Shown here: in pieces, positions 23,169 to 33,000 of the stretch | Layout of the letters: each line of letters starts with the position of its first letter | How positions within the stretch are numbered: the stretch's first letter is position 1 | Assembly (NCBI GenBank): GCA_023436495.1 | Contig: JAEZIT010000095.1 | Span: forward strand, 1-45,107 | Source of the DNA: Acidobacteriota bacterium | GTDB taxonomy: Bacteria > Acidobacteriota > Blastocatellia > Pyrinomonadales > Pyrinomonadaceae | Direction: 5' to 3' | DNA length: 45,107 nt | Notes under the pieces: generated by a model | What the model was told of the DNA's origin: nothing | Seen by the model: only the letters and a program-made list of their open reading frames with translations | Databases searched by the model: none | Made by a program: the position numbers and the translations under genes

Positions 23169-24020
23169 TTAGCGGTTGCCTTCGGGAAGAAGCTCGTAAT
23201 TGCCCATCTCGCGATTGTACGAATCGAGCTGACCGACGGAATCGGCCGTCGCGTCAAGCATCTGTTTTGTCATCGCGATCGAATCAGATAGCTGCTCGAA
23301 ATCAAGAAGCGAGAATTTCTCGGGCGTAGACATTGTCACGATCTCGTCGTTCAGATAGCTAAAGAAATTCTCTATAGATTGAAGCTGGCCCTCGACAAGC
23401 TTTACGCTGCGTTCGATCTCGTCAAACGAGGCGACGCGGCGTTTTAGAATCTCGACGTTCGTCTGCTGGATACGTTTCGTCTTTTCGTCGGTGGAGCTCT
23501 CCGCGGCACGGTACGCCTGCGAGAGCTGATTGTGCACGGCCTGGCGGTTAATTGACTTCAGGTGCTGTTTTCGCCGACGGTAAACGTCGAGCAGGTCCAC
23601 AAAATCTTCCCAGCGTTGATCGAGGGTTTGCAGATTTGTCGGCAGTTCGCGGGCACCGGCAAACTTCTTGTAATTATCCTGAATTTTTTCCTTCAGCCAC
23701 CGGAGGTATTCGACCGCTTCACGCTCGCGCGGAGTGAAGGATTTGATCAGCTTCTCGCGGCCGGCCTTGTTAAGAGCGCGAAGGCGGTCCTTTTCGCGTC
23801 GATTTACCATCTGCCGATACGAGGGCAGATTAGGTACGACCAGGATATAAGCGATCTCGCAAATAAGTGCGATCAGCAGAGGAATAACACTACCCGTATA
23901 AGCCGCCGCGACAGCAAAGCCGGCAAGGCCCCAAAAATTAACGGGTTCCTTGACCGCTTCCTTCGCGTAGCTAGTATTAAATCTGGTAATGTCCCGCTGG
24001 TATTTCGCCAAATCTGCCAT
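23169..24020 (-). CDS. Membrane coiled-coil protein downstream of PspA
   Basis: 283 residues. One hydrophobic hairpin (about 28-64: FWGLAGFAVAAAYTGSVIPL, LIALICEIAYILVV), then long charged helices (RREKDRLRALNKAGREKL, VEYLRWLKEKIQDNYKKF, KTKRIQQTNVEILKRRV). It is the second gene of a two-gene unit after pspA (47-nt gap). Coiled-coil membrane partners next to PspA recall PspB/PspC-like anchoring roles, but no family is recognised, so the link is by context only. Confidence 0.72.
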   Translation of the reverse strand: MADLAKYQRDITRFNTSYAKEAVKEPVNFWGLAGFAVAAAYTGSVIPLLIALICEIAYILVVPNLPSYRQMVNRREKDRLRALNKAGREKLIKSFTPREREAVEYLRWLKEKIQDNYKKFAGARELPTNLQTLDQRWEDFVDLLDVYRRRKQHLKSINRQAVHNQLSQAYRAAESSTDEKTKRIQQTNVEILKRRVASFDEIERSVKLVEGQLQSIENFFSYLNDEIVTMSTPEKFSLLDFEQLSDSIAMTKQMLDATADSVGQLDSYNREMGNYELLPEGNR

Positions 24021-24067
24021 AAGTAACTAGATGCCGATTATCAGTAGTACGTTTATTGCTTATTGCC

Positions 24068-24856
24068 CTATTGGGAACGGTTCATTTCGTTGGTCTCTTT
24101 TACGATGACCTCATTGAGAACTTCTTCCTCGTTAGCCCCGGAGCCCGCGCCGATCTGCTTGCCTGCTGTCGTTCCCGAACCCGAACCGAGAAGGCCCATC
24201 TGCTGCTTGTATTCGAGAAGCTTGTCGTGAAGCTGTATGTCCATAGCTTCACGCTCGATATCGGCCATTTGAGAATCGACGGATTGCGACCCGAGCTGCA
24301 GTTTCGCTTCGGCGGCAGCCGATCTGCGTTCGATCTTTTCACGCATTTCATTGAAGGTTGAGGCATCGTCACCGATATTGAAACCTTCCATGGTCTGAGC
24401 AAGCTGCTCCTGAAGCTTGGCTTGTTTGGCTTGACTGATAAGCTGCATCGCTTCGGCAGTTCGCTTCTTCATGTTCAGCACGTAATTATCGCGTGCCTTC
24501 AACGCGTTCTTCGAAGCCATTCCGGCGGTCTCAAGCTGGCTTGAGGTACGGTCAAGATCCATCTGAGCCTGCTGAAGCTGGCCGATGTAAGCGGTTGCGA
24601 TATCATCCCGGCCCATCTTGACGGAGGCTTTGATCTTCGAATCGAGCTCGACGACCTGTTTCTGCAGGTTTTCATGGTTCTTCATCAACAGGCGTTCGGT
24701 CGCCATGACCTGCGCCACGGAATTGTTCAGCTCCGGGACGCGGTCGCGCATGTCACGGATCGTCTGCTGAAGTACCAACTCCGGGTTCTCGATCTTGTCG
24801 AGCGCAGCGCCCGTGCTGGCTCTAAAAACTCGTGTTAAACGTGCCCATAATCCCAT
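24068..24856 (-). CDS. pspA: PspA/IM30 family (ESCRT-III-like) membrane stress protein
   Basis: 262 residues, nearly all helical. Signature N-terminus with amphipathic membrane helix (MGLWARLTRVFRASTGAALD) and the PENPELVL-like KIENPELVLQQTIRDMRDRV, followed by the hairpin helices and the DSKIKASVKMGRDDIATAYI region. PspA/Vipp1 proteins form membrane-bound rods and rings that stabilise damaged inner membranes and share the ESCRT-III fold. The C-terminal 35 residues (SGSGTTAGKQIGAG...) are an added Gly-rich tail. Located upstream of a membrane coiled-coil gene in one transcription unit. Confidence 0.9.
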   Translation of the reverse strand: MGLWARLTRVFRASTGAALDKIENPELVLQQTIRDMRDRVPELNNSVAQVMATERLLMKNHENLQKQVVELDSKIKASVKMGRDDIATAYIGQLQQAQMDLDRTSSQLETAGMASKNALKARDNYVLNMKKRTAEAMQLISQAKQAKLQEQLAQTMEGFNIGDDASTFNEMREKIERRSAAAEAKLQLGSQSVDSQMADIEREAMDIQLHDKLLEYKQQMGLLGSGSGTTAGKQIGAGSGANEEEVLNEVIVKETNEMNRSQ

Positions 24857-25071
24857 TTTTTCTATCTGCTCCTGATAACCCTCAATTATAAAGAACTTTT
24901 GCCAATTCCCTTACGACAGCGGCCCGACCAAAGTTGCATTTTCCGACTCAAGTATAACAGGAAAACAGAATTATTGAACGGAAATCGAACTTATTTCTGC
25001 CGCGATGGACCAGGCCAACTGCGAATTAAGCGGAACTTTTTGATGGCGGGTCAGAATATGCGAAATTTGCC

Positions 25072-25099
25072 TTGACAAAATAGCGAATCATTGTATATT
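25072..25099 (+). promoter_or_regulatory. Consensus promoter of the large surface protein, long 5' leader
   Basis: TTGACA (25072-25077), a 16-bp spacer and TATATT (25094-25099). The start codon is at 25324, so the transcript has a leader of about 218 nt with no recognised riboswitch. The stretch 24857-25071 holds no gene that I can support. Confidence 0.65.
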
Positions 25100-25323
25100 T
25101 CCGACAGCTATAAATATCAAATCAGCATTACCAAGCAGGCATTATCGAGGTTGCCGCTCGTTCTTGACCGAATTGAATGGCCGTCTCATCCATTGATGAT
25201 CTACTCCGCGCATTTGGCGAATTGATTCACAGCGATGCTCTTCCATATCGAGGATTCGCAAGTCGGAGATGTCATTATCGTACGCGTCAAAATAGGAAGG
25301 GCAATAAATTACGGAGGAGAGTT

Positions 25324-28300
25324 ATGAATGGATCGACGAAGCGATCAGGTCTAGGTGTATATACATTAATGACCATCGCCGTCCTGTGCTGTACATTAAG
25401 TATTTTTGGCCAGCGGGCAACAATGGTTTCGGCAAGAGCCGACCAGCCCATTGTCGATGGCATAAAAACAGAAGTTCTTTTCGAGAATTCCGAAAAATCG
25501 GTTTCGGCTGACCTTATTACGGCGGCGACATATGCGTTTTCGAACCAGGGTGGCGTCGCTCTAGAAGATATGTCCACCGGGGCAACGCAGCTTGTTGCGG
25601 CGAGCTCCGACGATACCGCTTCGGCTGTTACCAATATCGGTTTCGATTTTAGGTACGACGGTGAACTTTATACACAGTTCTCGGTAAACGCGAACGGCCT
25701 CGTAAAGCTCGGCGGCGTTGTAATTACAACAGCATTCAACAACGCAACCGGTTTTGCTACCACGACGAATGCGCCGAAGATCGCCCCTTACTTTGACGAT
25801 CTGTGTGTAGGTTCCGACGGATTGATCCGATACAAAGTGATCGGTTCCGCTCCGAACCGAACGCTTGTCGTCGAATGGCACAACATGAAGATCACGAGAA
25901 ACTCCACATGTACCGGAGCTGTTGGAAACGGATCGTTCCAAATGTGGATGCACGAGACGACCGGCGTGATCGAATTTGTCTACGGAGCCATGCCGGCTGC
26001 AGCGGCCACCGACGCTGGCTACACGATCGGCCTCCAGGCCGGGACGGCGACGAACTTTGCCAGCGTTACCACATCGGACAATACCGTCTCATATACGACG
26101 CACAATTCCACGCAGACCGATGCTATTCCGGCAGGCACGAAGTACACGTTTACTCCGAATATTCCGGCGGCTCCCACCGCGATGACGTTTACAAACGTTG
26201 GTGTCACGACATTGACAGTTAATTGGACAGATAATGCGTCGAACGAACTCTCTTACAGGGTGTTCCGTTCAACAGACGGTACGAATTTTACTCAGATTGC
26301 CACAGTGGCTGCTAATACTACGAGCTTTGCCGACACAAACTTGCTGCCGACCACGAACTATTTTTATCGTGTGGATGCCATTAGCGAAGGCTCGACAAGC
26401 GCTTCCGTGACGGGGAGCCAAACGACTAATTCGCCGGGTAGCCGTACTTCGACCACTTCGGGCGGAAATTGGAGCAACCCCGCCACATGGGTCGGCGGTG
26501 CTGTGCCAACGGCAAATGAGAATGTTACGATCGCAGGCGGTGCAACGGTCACGATCGATGCGGACGCTACGGCTTACAGCGTAATCGTCGAATCGGGCGC
26601 AACGCTTCAGTTTGAAGAAGCTGCCGCGCGTACGCTTAGCATGGGCGGCGATCTGACGAACGCGGGCACATTTAGAAGTGCGCTTACCGGAACCGTCGTC
26701 ACACACGGCGTTAATATTGCCGGTAGTATTCTGAACAGCGGCACGATAGACCTCAGCACCAACGGCGACACGGCTGGTGCGGCACTTACGTTCACGGGGC
26801 CGAATGACGCGACGATCAGCGGCAGCGGGTCGATCGACGTACGCTCGATCACGATGAATAAGTCGGGAGGCCCGGGTGCATTAGTTGAACTGACGAGTAA
26901 CGGATTCACTGTTCGTGGTTCGACAACGGACAGCGCTTCTGCTGGATATCTCACGCTCACATCGGGGACTTTCAAGATCTCAGGAACCTTCACGGCTGAC
27001 ATGCGTACATTCACTGCGGCTGCGTTCTCGATTCCTGCGAGCGCCGGATTTTGGCTCAACAACCCGAATTACACGGTGACCGGACAGAACGGTTCATCCA
27101 CGCTCACGGGCGAACTGACCATTTCCGACGGGACGTTCAATATCGGAACAGCTTCGGGCAACTCAATGGGGTTTGCCGCTGGATCGAAGATCAAGGTAGA
27201 AGGCGGCGCGGTAAATGCTGCCGGACGTTTCGGCGTTAGCGCTGCGGCGACGGCAATTAATTACACGCAGACCGGCGGAACCGTGACGGTACATACCGTC
27301 GGCAACACGTCGACGACGCTGGCAGGCTTTGACATGGGAACGTCTACTGGGTCCTTCGTAACGATCACTGGCGGAAACATTGTCGTTCAGAACGCTAACA
27401 CAGCGGCATCGGGCCCGCGGGACTACAGGCACCAGTCGGGTTCTGCTTCGACAACTGCCGGAACCACTTCGGTTACGGGCGGAACTCTGCAGCTCGGCAA
27501 TTCCTCCACGAGTGCTGCGCAATCGTTCACAATCCAGGGTGTGATCCCAAACCTCGTGCTTACCAACAATGGAGGCGGTCATACGGCAACATTCGGAGGG
27601 GCGGTTACGTGGAACAATATCACCCGCGACATCACGATCGCGACGGGTTCCACCATGAACTTCGGCAACGCCGTGTTCCTGATGAATGGCCACACCTTAA
27701 CGAATAACGGTACGATCACTCACAACGGCGCCAGCTCGCGCTTCATTTGGTTCCTGGCCGACGAGCCGCAGACCTATGCCGGCAGCGGAACTGTGACTGC
27801 TCCGATGACGAGCTTCGAAGCTCAAAACGGCGGCGTGGTTCTCGATCCCGGTATCACTAATATCGTTGTACGCCGTGTAATTCTGTTCGTTGGCGGTATA
27901 ACGAATGCGAACAAGCTAACCATCGGCAACGGCGATGCAACCGTCAACAACGTACAGTTCGGTAACACGACGACGCCCACGCTGGCAGGCAGTTTCGACG
28001 TTGCACCGGTATTCAATCTAGGAGCCGGTGGACAAAATATCTCTTACCTTCGTACGGGAGCGTCCAGAACGACCGGGCCGGAGATCAACCCAAGCCGCTC
28101 GCTCGTCAATCTGACCTACGACGACAATGAAGCCGGCCATACTCTAACGATCGCGGGCGGCGACCTTACCGTTACGGGTGCCCTGACCCTGACGACCGGC
28201 GTTATTCATACCGGCGACAATGTGCTGACCCACAACGGAGCCGTAACTCGCACTGCCGGCTATGTTGACGGTAATTTGAAGCGCACCTTCACGGCTGCGG

Positions 28301-29790
28301 GATCTTATGCATTCCACGTAGGTGATAACGCATATTCGCCTGCAACGGTAAGTGTGACGACGCTAGGCGCTAATCCGTCGTCACTGCAGATCAAAGCGAC
28401 CGATGCGGCTCTGCCCGGGCTTGCTCAGGCTGTCGCTGCGTCGCGTCAATGGTCGATAACTGAAACCGGAGACATAACGGCGGACATACTCTTCCGTTAC
28501 GATGACAGCGACGTAAACGGCAACGAGGGCGCATACAAGGCGTTCAAGCGTGTGGGCGGCGTTACTTCGGAAGTTCCGAGCACGGCAAACCCGGCAGCTA
28601 ATACAGTTGGTGTTGCGGGAATAACCGATTTTTCGGATTGGGGAATCGGCCAAGCACTTGCTCCGACGAACGCGACGGCAGGCCTCAGCGGCCGTGTGAC
28701 GGACGTTAACGGCAGCGGTGTCCCGTACGTGGCGTTCATTATCAGCAACGCGTCCGGACCGGTTGCTTCGACCTATTCGAATAACTTCGGTTATTATTCC
28801 CTCGGCGGAATTCCAACGGGCGACAACTATACGATCACGCCCAAGAACAACCGCTACACCTTCTCGCCGACGTCACAGACCGTCTATCTCGAGAATGATC
28901 TTTCAGGTCTGAATTTCTCGGCGACTGCTGAAAATTCGACCGAAAAGTCGTACTTCGGCCGAGCACCGTACGATTTTGATGGTGACGGCAAGACGGACGC
29001 CTCGTTCTTCCGCGGCTCAGAGAACGCTTGGTATATCAAGCGAAGCTCGGATGATACGTGGGAATCGAGGGAATTCGGTGAAACAGGCGACGTTCCCGCC
29101 GCTGCTGATTATGACGGCGATGGACGCTGGGATCTCGCGTTCTACCGGCCTTCGGATGGTACATGGTACATAAATCTTTCGAAGTCGGGTGAGATTCGCA
29201 TGGCGAGCCTCGGCGGACCGGCCGAGATTCCCGTACCGTCGGATTATGACGGGGATGGAATTGCCGATCTTGCTACATGGCATACCGGCAAAAATGTCCT
29301 GGCCGTTCGCTATAGCGACGGCAGGGAAGTCATTAACGAACCCGTTCCCGGCCTGATCGACCCGATCGTATCTGCTGCCGACATCGATGGTGACGGCAAG
29401 GCCGAGACGGTCATTTTCGACCGTTCGAACGGACGATGGACCATCATCACCGGCGGTGCTATCAGCGAAGTCGATTTCGGCAATGCCGGCGATGTCCCGG
29501 TTGTCGGCGATCTCGATGGTGACCGCCATGCCGACCTCGCCGTCTTCCGTCCCGCGGAAGGCGCCTGGTACATACGCAGAAGTTCCGATATGAACATCGT
29601 TCGTATCGAACTTGGGGCGGATGGCGACAGAGCGCTTGTCGGCGATTTTGACGGAGACGGCTCGATCGACCCGGCGGTATTCCGCAGTGGCGAATGGATC
29701 GGGCGCTCGTCGAACAACGACTCAGCGTTCAGGATGATCTTCGGTACCGGTTCCGACAGGGCTCTCCCGTCGGTTTACGTAAAGCCTTAA
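25324..29790 (+). CDS. Giant secreted surface protein with FN3, CNA-B-like and FG-GAP repeats
   Basis: 1488 residues from the ATG at 25324, chosen for the GGAGGAGAG site and the hydrophobic signal region right after it; the open frame extends upstream to 25177 without a stop. Regions: a beta-sandwich N-domain (NIGFDFRYDGELYTQFSVNA), fibronectin III (about 282-368), a long Gly/Asn/Thr-rich beta-helix-like array (about 370-1090; GGNWSNPATWVGG), a carboxypeptidase-regulatory-like domain (about 1119-1200: LSGRVTDVNGSGVPYVAF), and FG-GAP/VCBS repeats with calcium-binding DxDGDG motifs (1217-1487). Such proteins are common in this group and act as adhesins or matrix proteins. No LPxTG or PEP-CTERM anchor is visible. 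Confidence 0.88.
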   Translation: MNGSTKRSGLGVYTLMTIAVLCCTLSIFGQRATMVSARADQPIVDGIKTEVLFENSEKSVSADLITAATYAFSNQGGVALEDMSTGATQLVAASSDDTASAVTNIGFDFRYDGELYTQFSVNANGLVKLGGVVITTAFNNATGFATTTNAPKIAPYFDDLCVGSDGLIRYKVIGSAPNRTLVVEWHNMKITRNSTCTGAVGNGSFQMWMHETTGVIEFVYGAMPAAAATDAGYTIGLQAGTATNFASVTTSDNTVSYTTHNSTQTDAIPAGTKYTFTPNIPAAPTAMTFTNVGVTTLTVNWTDNASNELSYRVFRSTDGTNFTQIATVAANTTSFADTNLLPTTNYFYRVDAISEGSTSASVTGSQTTNSPGSRTSTTSGGNWSNPATWVGGAVPTANENVTIAGGATVTIDADATAYSVIVESGATLQFEEAAARTLSMGGDLTNAGTFRSALTGTVVTHGVNIAGSILNSGTIDLSTNGDTAGAALTFTGPNDATISGSGSIDVRSITMNKSGGPGALVELTSNGFTVRGSTTDSASAGYLTLTSGTFKISGTFTADMRTFTAAAFSIPASAGFWLNNPNYTVTGQNGSSTLTGELTISDGTFNIGTASGNSMGFAAGSKIKVEGGAVNAAGRFGVSAAATAINYTQTGGTVTVHTVGNTSTTLAGFDMGTSTGSFVTITGGNIVVQNANTAASGPRDYRHQSGSASTTAGTTSVTGGTLQLGNSSTSAAQSFTIQGVIPNLVLTNNGGGHTATFGGAVTWNNITRDITIATGSTMNFGNAVFLMNGHTLTNNGTITHNGASSRFIWFLADEPQTYAGSGTVTAPMTSFEAQNGGVVLDPGITNIVVRRVILFVGGITNANKLTIGNGDATVNNVQFGNTTTPTLAGSFDVAPVFNLGAGGQNISYLRTGASRTTGPEINPSRSLVNLTYDDNEAGHTLTIAGGDLTVTGALTLTTGVIHTGDNVLTHNGAVTRTAGYVDGNLKRTFTAAGSYAFHVGDNAYSPATVSVTTLGANPSSLQIKATDAALPGLAQAVAASRQWSITETGDITADILFRYDDSDVNGNEGAYKAFKRVGGVTSEVPSTANPAANTVGVAGITDFSDWGIGQALAPTNATAGLSGRVTDVNGSGVPYVAFIISNASGPVASTYSNNFGYYSLGGIPTGDNYTITPKNNRYTFSPTSQTVYLENDLSGLNFSATAENSTEKSYFGRAPYDFDGDGKTDASFFRGSENAWYIKRSSDDTWESREFGETGDVPAAADYDGDGRWDLAFYRPSDGTWYINLSKSGEIRMASLGGPAEIPVPSDYDGDGIADLATWHTGKNVLAVRYSDGREVINEPVPGLIDPIVSAADIDGDGKAETVIFDRSNGRWTIITGGAISEVDFGNAGDVPVVGDLDGDRHADLAVFRPAEGAWYIRRSSDMNIVRIELGADGDRALVGDFDGDGSIDPAVFRSGEWIGRSSNNDSAFRMIFGTGSDRALPSVYVKP

Positions 29791-29806
29791 CCGAGGAATA
29801 ATGACC

Positions 29807-29847
29807 GGCAGGCCCTTACCGATCTCGGTAGGGGCCTTGCCATTTTA
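29807..29847 (+). terminator. Terminator after the surface protein gene
   Basis: Arms 29807-29821 and 29826-29841 (GGCAGGCCCTTACCG / CGGTAGGGGCCTTGCC) pair with one bulge and one mismatch around loop ATCT, followed by ATTTTAAAT. Confidence 0.8.
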
Positions 29848-30024
29848 AATTGCGTGCAAAAATGGCTTGCAAGAAACATCCGAAATGCCCGTTCTGTAAA
29901 TTAAGGCGGTGCCAAAAGCAACTTTATCGGTTCGCCGTAAATCTATTGAAGGAGTAGAATCGGAACGAAAGAATTTTCAACGCCATCGTTTCGAACGCCC
30001 CGCGGACGCGGGCCCCAATTTATA

Positions 30025-33000
30025 ATGAAAAAACCGATCTCCGCCCTGCTGCTGGCCGCAATCTATTTCGGAATGCTGTCGCCAATGTTCCTGAGCCTAA
30101 GGGCGCAGACGCACGGAAGGACCGTCCAGAACAGAATAGTGAACTTACCGAATGGATTAGTTTTCAGCCTTCGCGAAGGCTCCGAAAGCGGCGTGCCCCA
30201 GGCCGTTCAGACACCCGCGCCGTCCGACCCGCTTAGCGATTCCGAGACCGGACGCCTTCTCGGACGGCTGCCCGGCATCACAACCGCCCCGGACGATCGA
30301 TCAGAGTTCGCAAAACGGTTGGGAACACTGCCCGCGCCGAAGACGGGGAATATGGTTCCCGTGAAATTCCCATCGGATGAAGGCCGCGGCACGCCCAAGA
30401 TCGACCCGGGTACGACGCTAGATGTTGTTCGATATTCGCCGGAAGGTGAAGTTAGCCTTGCTCCTGATCTCAACGTCACCTTCTCACAGCCGATGGTTGC
30501 CGTCACGTCGCAGGAACAGGCGGCTGCATTCGCACCCGTGGAACTTTCTCCACAGGTCGAGGGCCGCTGGCGATGGCTTGGTACGCGGACGCTTATGTTC
30601 GACACGGACAAGCGTTTTCCGATGGCCACCAAATTTACCGCGCGCGTCCCAGCCGGAACGAAGGCCGCTAGCGGACAGATTCTATCGAAGGTCGTGACGT
30701 GGACGTTCACGACGCCTCCGCCGAAAGCTGAGGCCATGATCCCGCAGAACCGGATTGTCCGTCGAGATGCTTTGATGTTCATCCGATTCGATCAGGCGAT
30801 AGATCAGGAGGCGGTCTTAAATTCGGTCAGCGTCACCTCACAGCGGCGCAAGCTGCCGATTAGGCTTGCGACCGAGCAGGAGATCGCACAGGACGCATCT
30901 ATAGCGTTTCAGGTAAAGGAATCGCAGCCTGGTCGATGGATCGCTTTCCGAGCGTTGAATTCGGATGGCCTGACAGAAAACGCGCTGCCCGGCGATTCGC
31001 AAATCACCGTTACTGTCCAAGCCGGAACGCCGTCTGCCGAAGGCCCGCTGAAGACCGTAAAGCCGCAGCCATTCTCATTCAATACCTACGGCCCGTTCAA
31101 ATTTAACGAAGCGGTTTGCGGCTGGCGGGGCAGCAAGCGATGCTCGCCGTTCGATCAATGGTACATTCAATTTAGTAATCCTATCGACGCTTCCGCGTTT
31201 ACCGCCGATATGGTCCGCGTCGAGCCTCGCGTCGAAGGACTGAACGTCTATCCTTCGGGAAATACCATCTACTTTCAGGGCTATAAAATAGGCAGCACGG
31301 CGTATAAGATCACTGTCGATCCCTCGCTCAAGGATCAATTCGGACAGACGCTCGGCTCACCCGTTACTGCAACTATAAACGTAGGAACGGCCGACCCTGC
31401 GCTCTATTCACAGGGCGGACCCATGAACGTGCTGGATCCCGCCGCGAAGTCCTCCTTTTCGATCTATACGACAAACCACAGATCAGTCCGCGCCCGATTA
31501 TATTCGGTCAGGCCGGAGGACTGGAGCCCATTCACACAATATCTGCGTCGGATAAATTATGACGACGGACAGCGGCCGACTATCCCTGGACGCCTCGTGT
31601 GGGAAAAAACGATCAATACATCCGGCAAATCTGACGAATTGACCGAAACACGGGTTGACCTGTCCGCCGGTCTGAACGCCGGATTCGGCCACGTGATCCT
31701 CGACGTCGAACCGACCGTCAGGCGTGACAAGAACGACCGTTCGCGCATATTCACCTGGATACAAGCGACACAGATAGGGCTTGACGCCTTCGTTGACAAC
31801 ACTGAACTGGTCGGATTTGCTACCGAACTTTTGTCAGGAAAGCCGCTCGGGGGAGTTCAGATGTCGATCCATCCGACGGACGGACGTCACGTCAGTACGA
31901 TAGCGGTGGAAGACGAGGGCTTTCTCGCACGCGCATGGGAGTGGGTCAGCGGTTGGGGCCACGGCAGCGCGGGAGGAACGGGTTCGACAGATACGAATGG
32001 CGAGACGGTCGAAATGGAGGAGATCGAGCGCGCTGCGGGCGGCATGACCGCTCAGAACGGTATGTTGCGGATGGAATTGCCGGAGAAACAGGCGGGCGTT
32101 AACATCCTGATCGCCCGTCGCGGAAAAGACTCCGCCTTTCTGCCTGAAAACTCCGACTATTACTGGCAAGATGTGGGAAGCTGGTATAAAAACCCACAAA
32201 CCGATCAACTTCGTTGGTTTGTTTTCGACGATCGAAAAATGTACAAACCGAACGAAGAAGTCTCGGTCAAAGGTTACATCCGGAAATGGACGGCGGGGAA
32301 ACTTGGTGATATCGAAGGGCTGGGCGATGCGGCGAGCGGCCTGACATGGTCGGTAAAGGACCCGCGCAACAATGAGATAGCGAAGGGAACAGGCAACCTG
32401 AATGCGTTCGGCGCGTTCGACCTGAAGTTCAAACTGCCTGACAACGTAAATCTCGGCTATGCACGAGTGGAACTCTCGACATCTTCGGAGCTGGGCGGTG
32501 CGACATATTCGCATAGTTTCCAGGTCCAAGAATTCCGGCGGCCCGAATTCGAGGTTACGACAAAGATCGAAACCGAGGCCCCGCACCTGGTCGGCTCAAG
32601 CGCAACGTTGTCTGCCGACGCTAAGTATTATGCTGGCGGCGGGCTCGCAAATGCTGAAACTACGTGGACCGTCACGGCGACGCCGACAAATTATACCCCG
32701 CCAAACCGCGGCGATTTTACATTCGGCACCTGGGTTCCATGGTGGCGGCTCTATGACTATGCACGGCCTTACGGCGGCGGTCAGACGCAGACATTCAAAG
32801 GTGTAACGGATGCAGCAGGCAGGCATTTACTGAAGATCGATTTTGAATCGGTCCATCCGCCGCGGCCATATTCGATCAACGCAAATGCGGCCGTCCAAGA
32901 CGTGAACAGGCAAACGTGGGCATCGAATACGTCGCTGCTAGTGCATCCGTCGGAACTCTACGTCGGCATCCGCACGCTGCGCGCCTTTGTTCAAAAAGGC

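Noticed and set aside
25177..25323. In-frame 5' extension of the giant surface protein
   Set aside because: The extension is basic with no known domain and no Shine-Dalgarno; the ATG at 25324 has GGAGGAGAG and a signal-peptide-like stretch directly after it.
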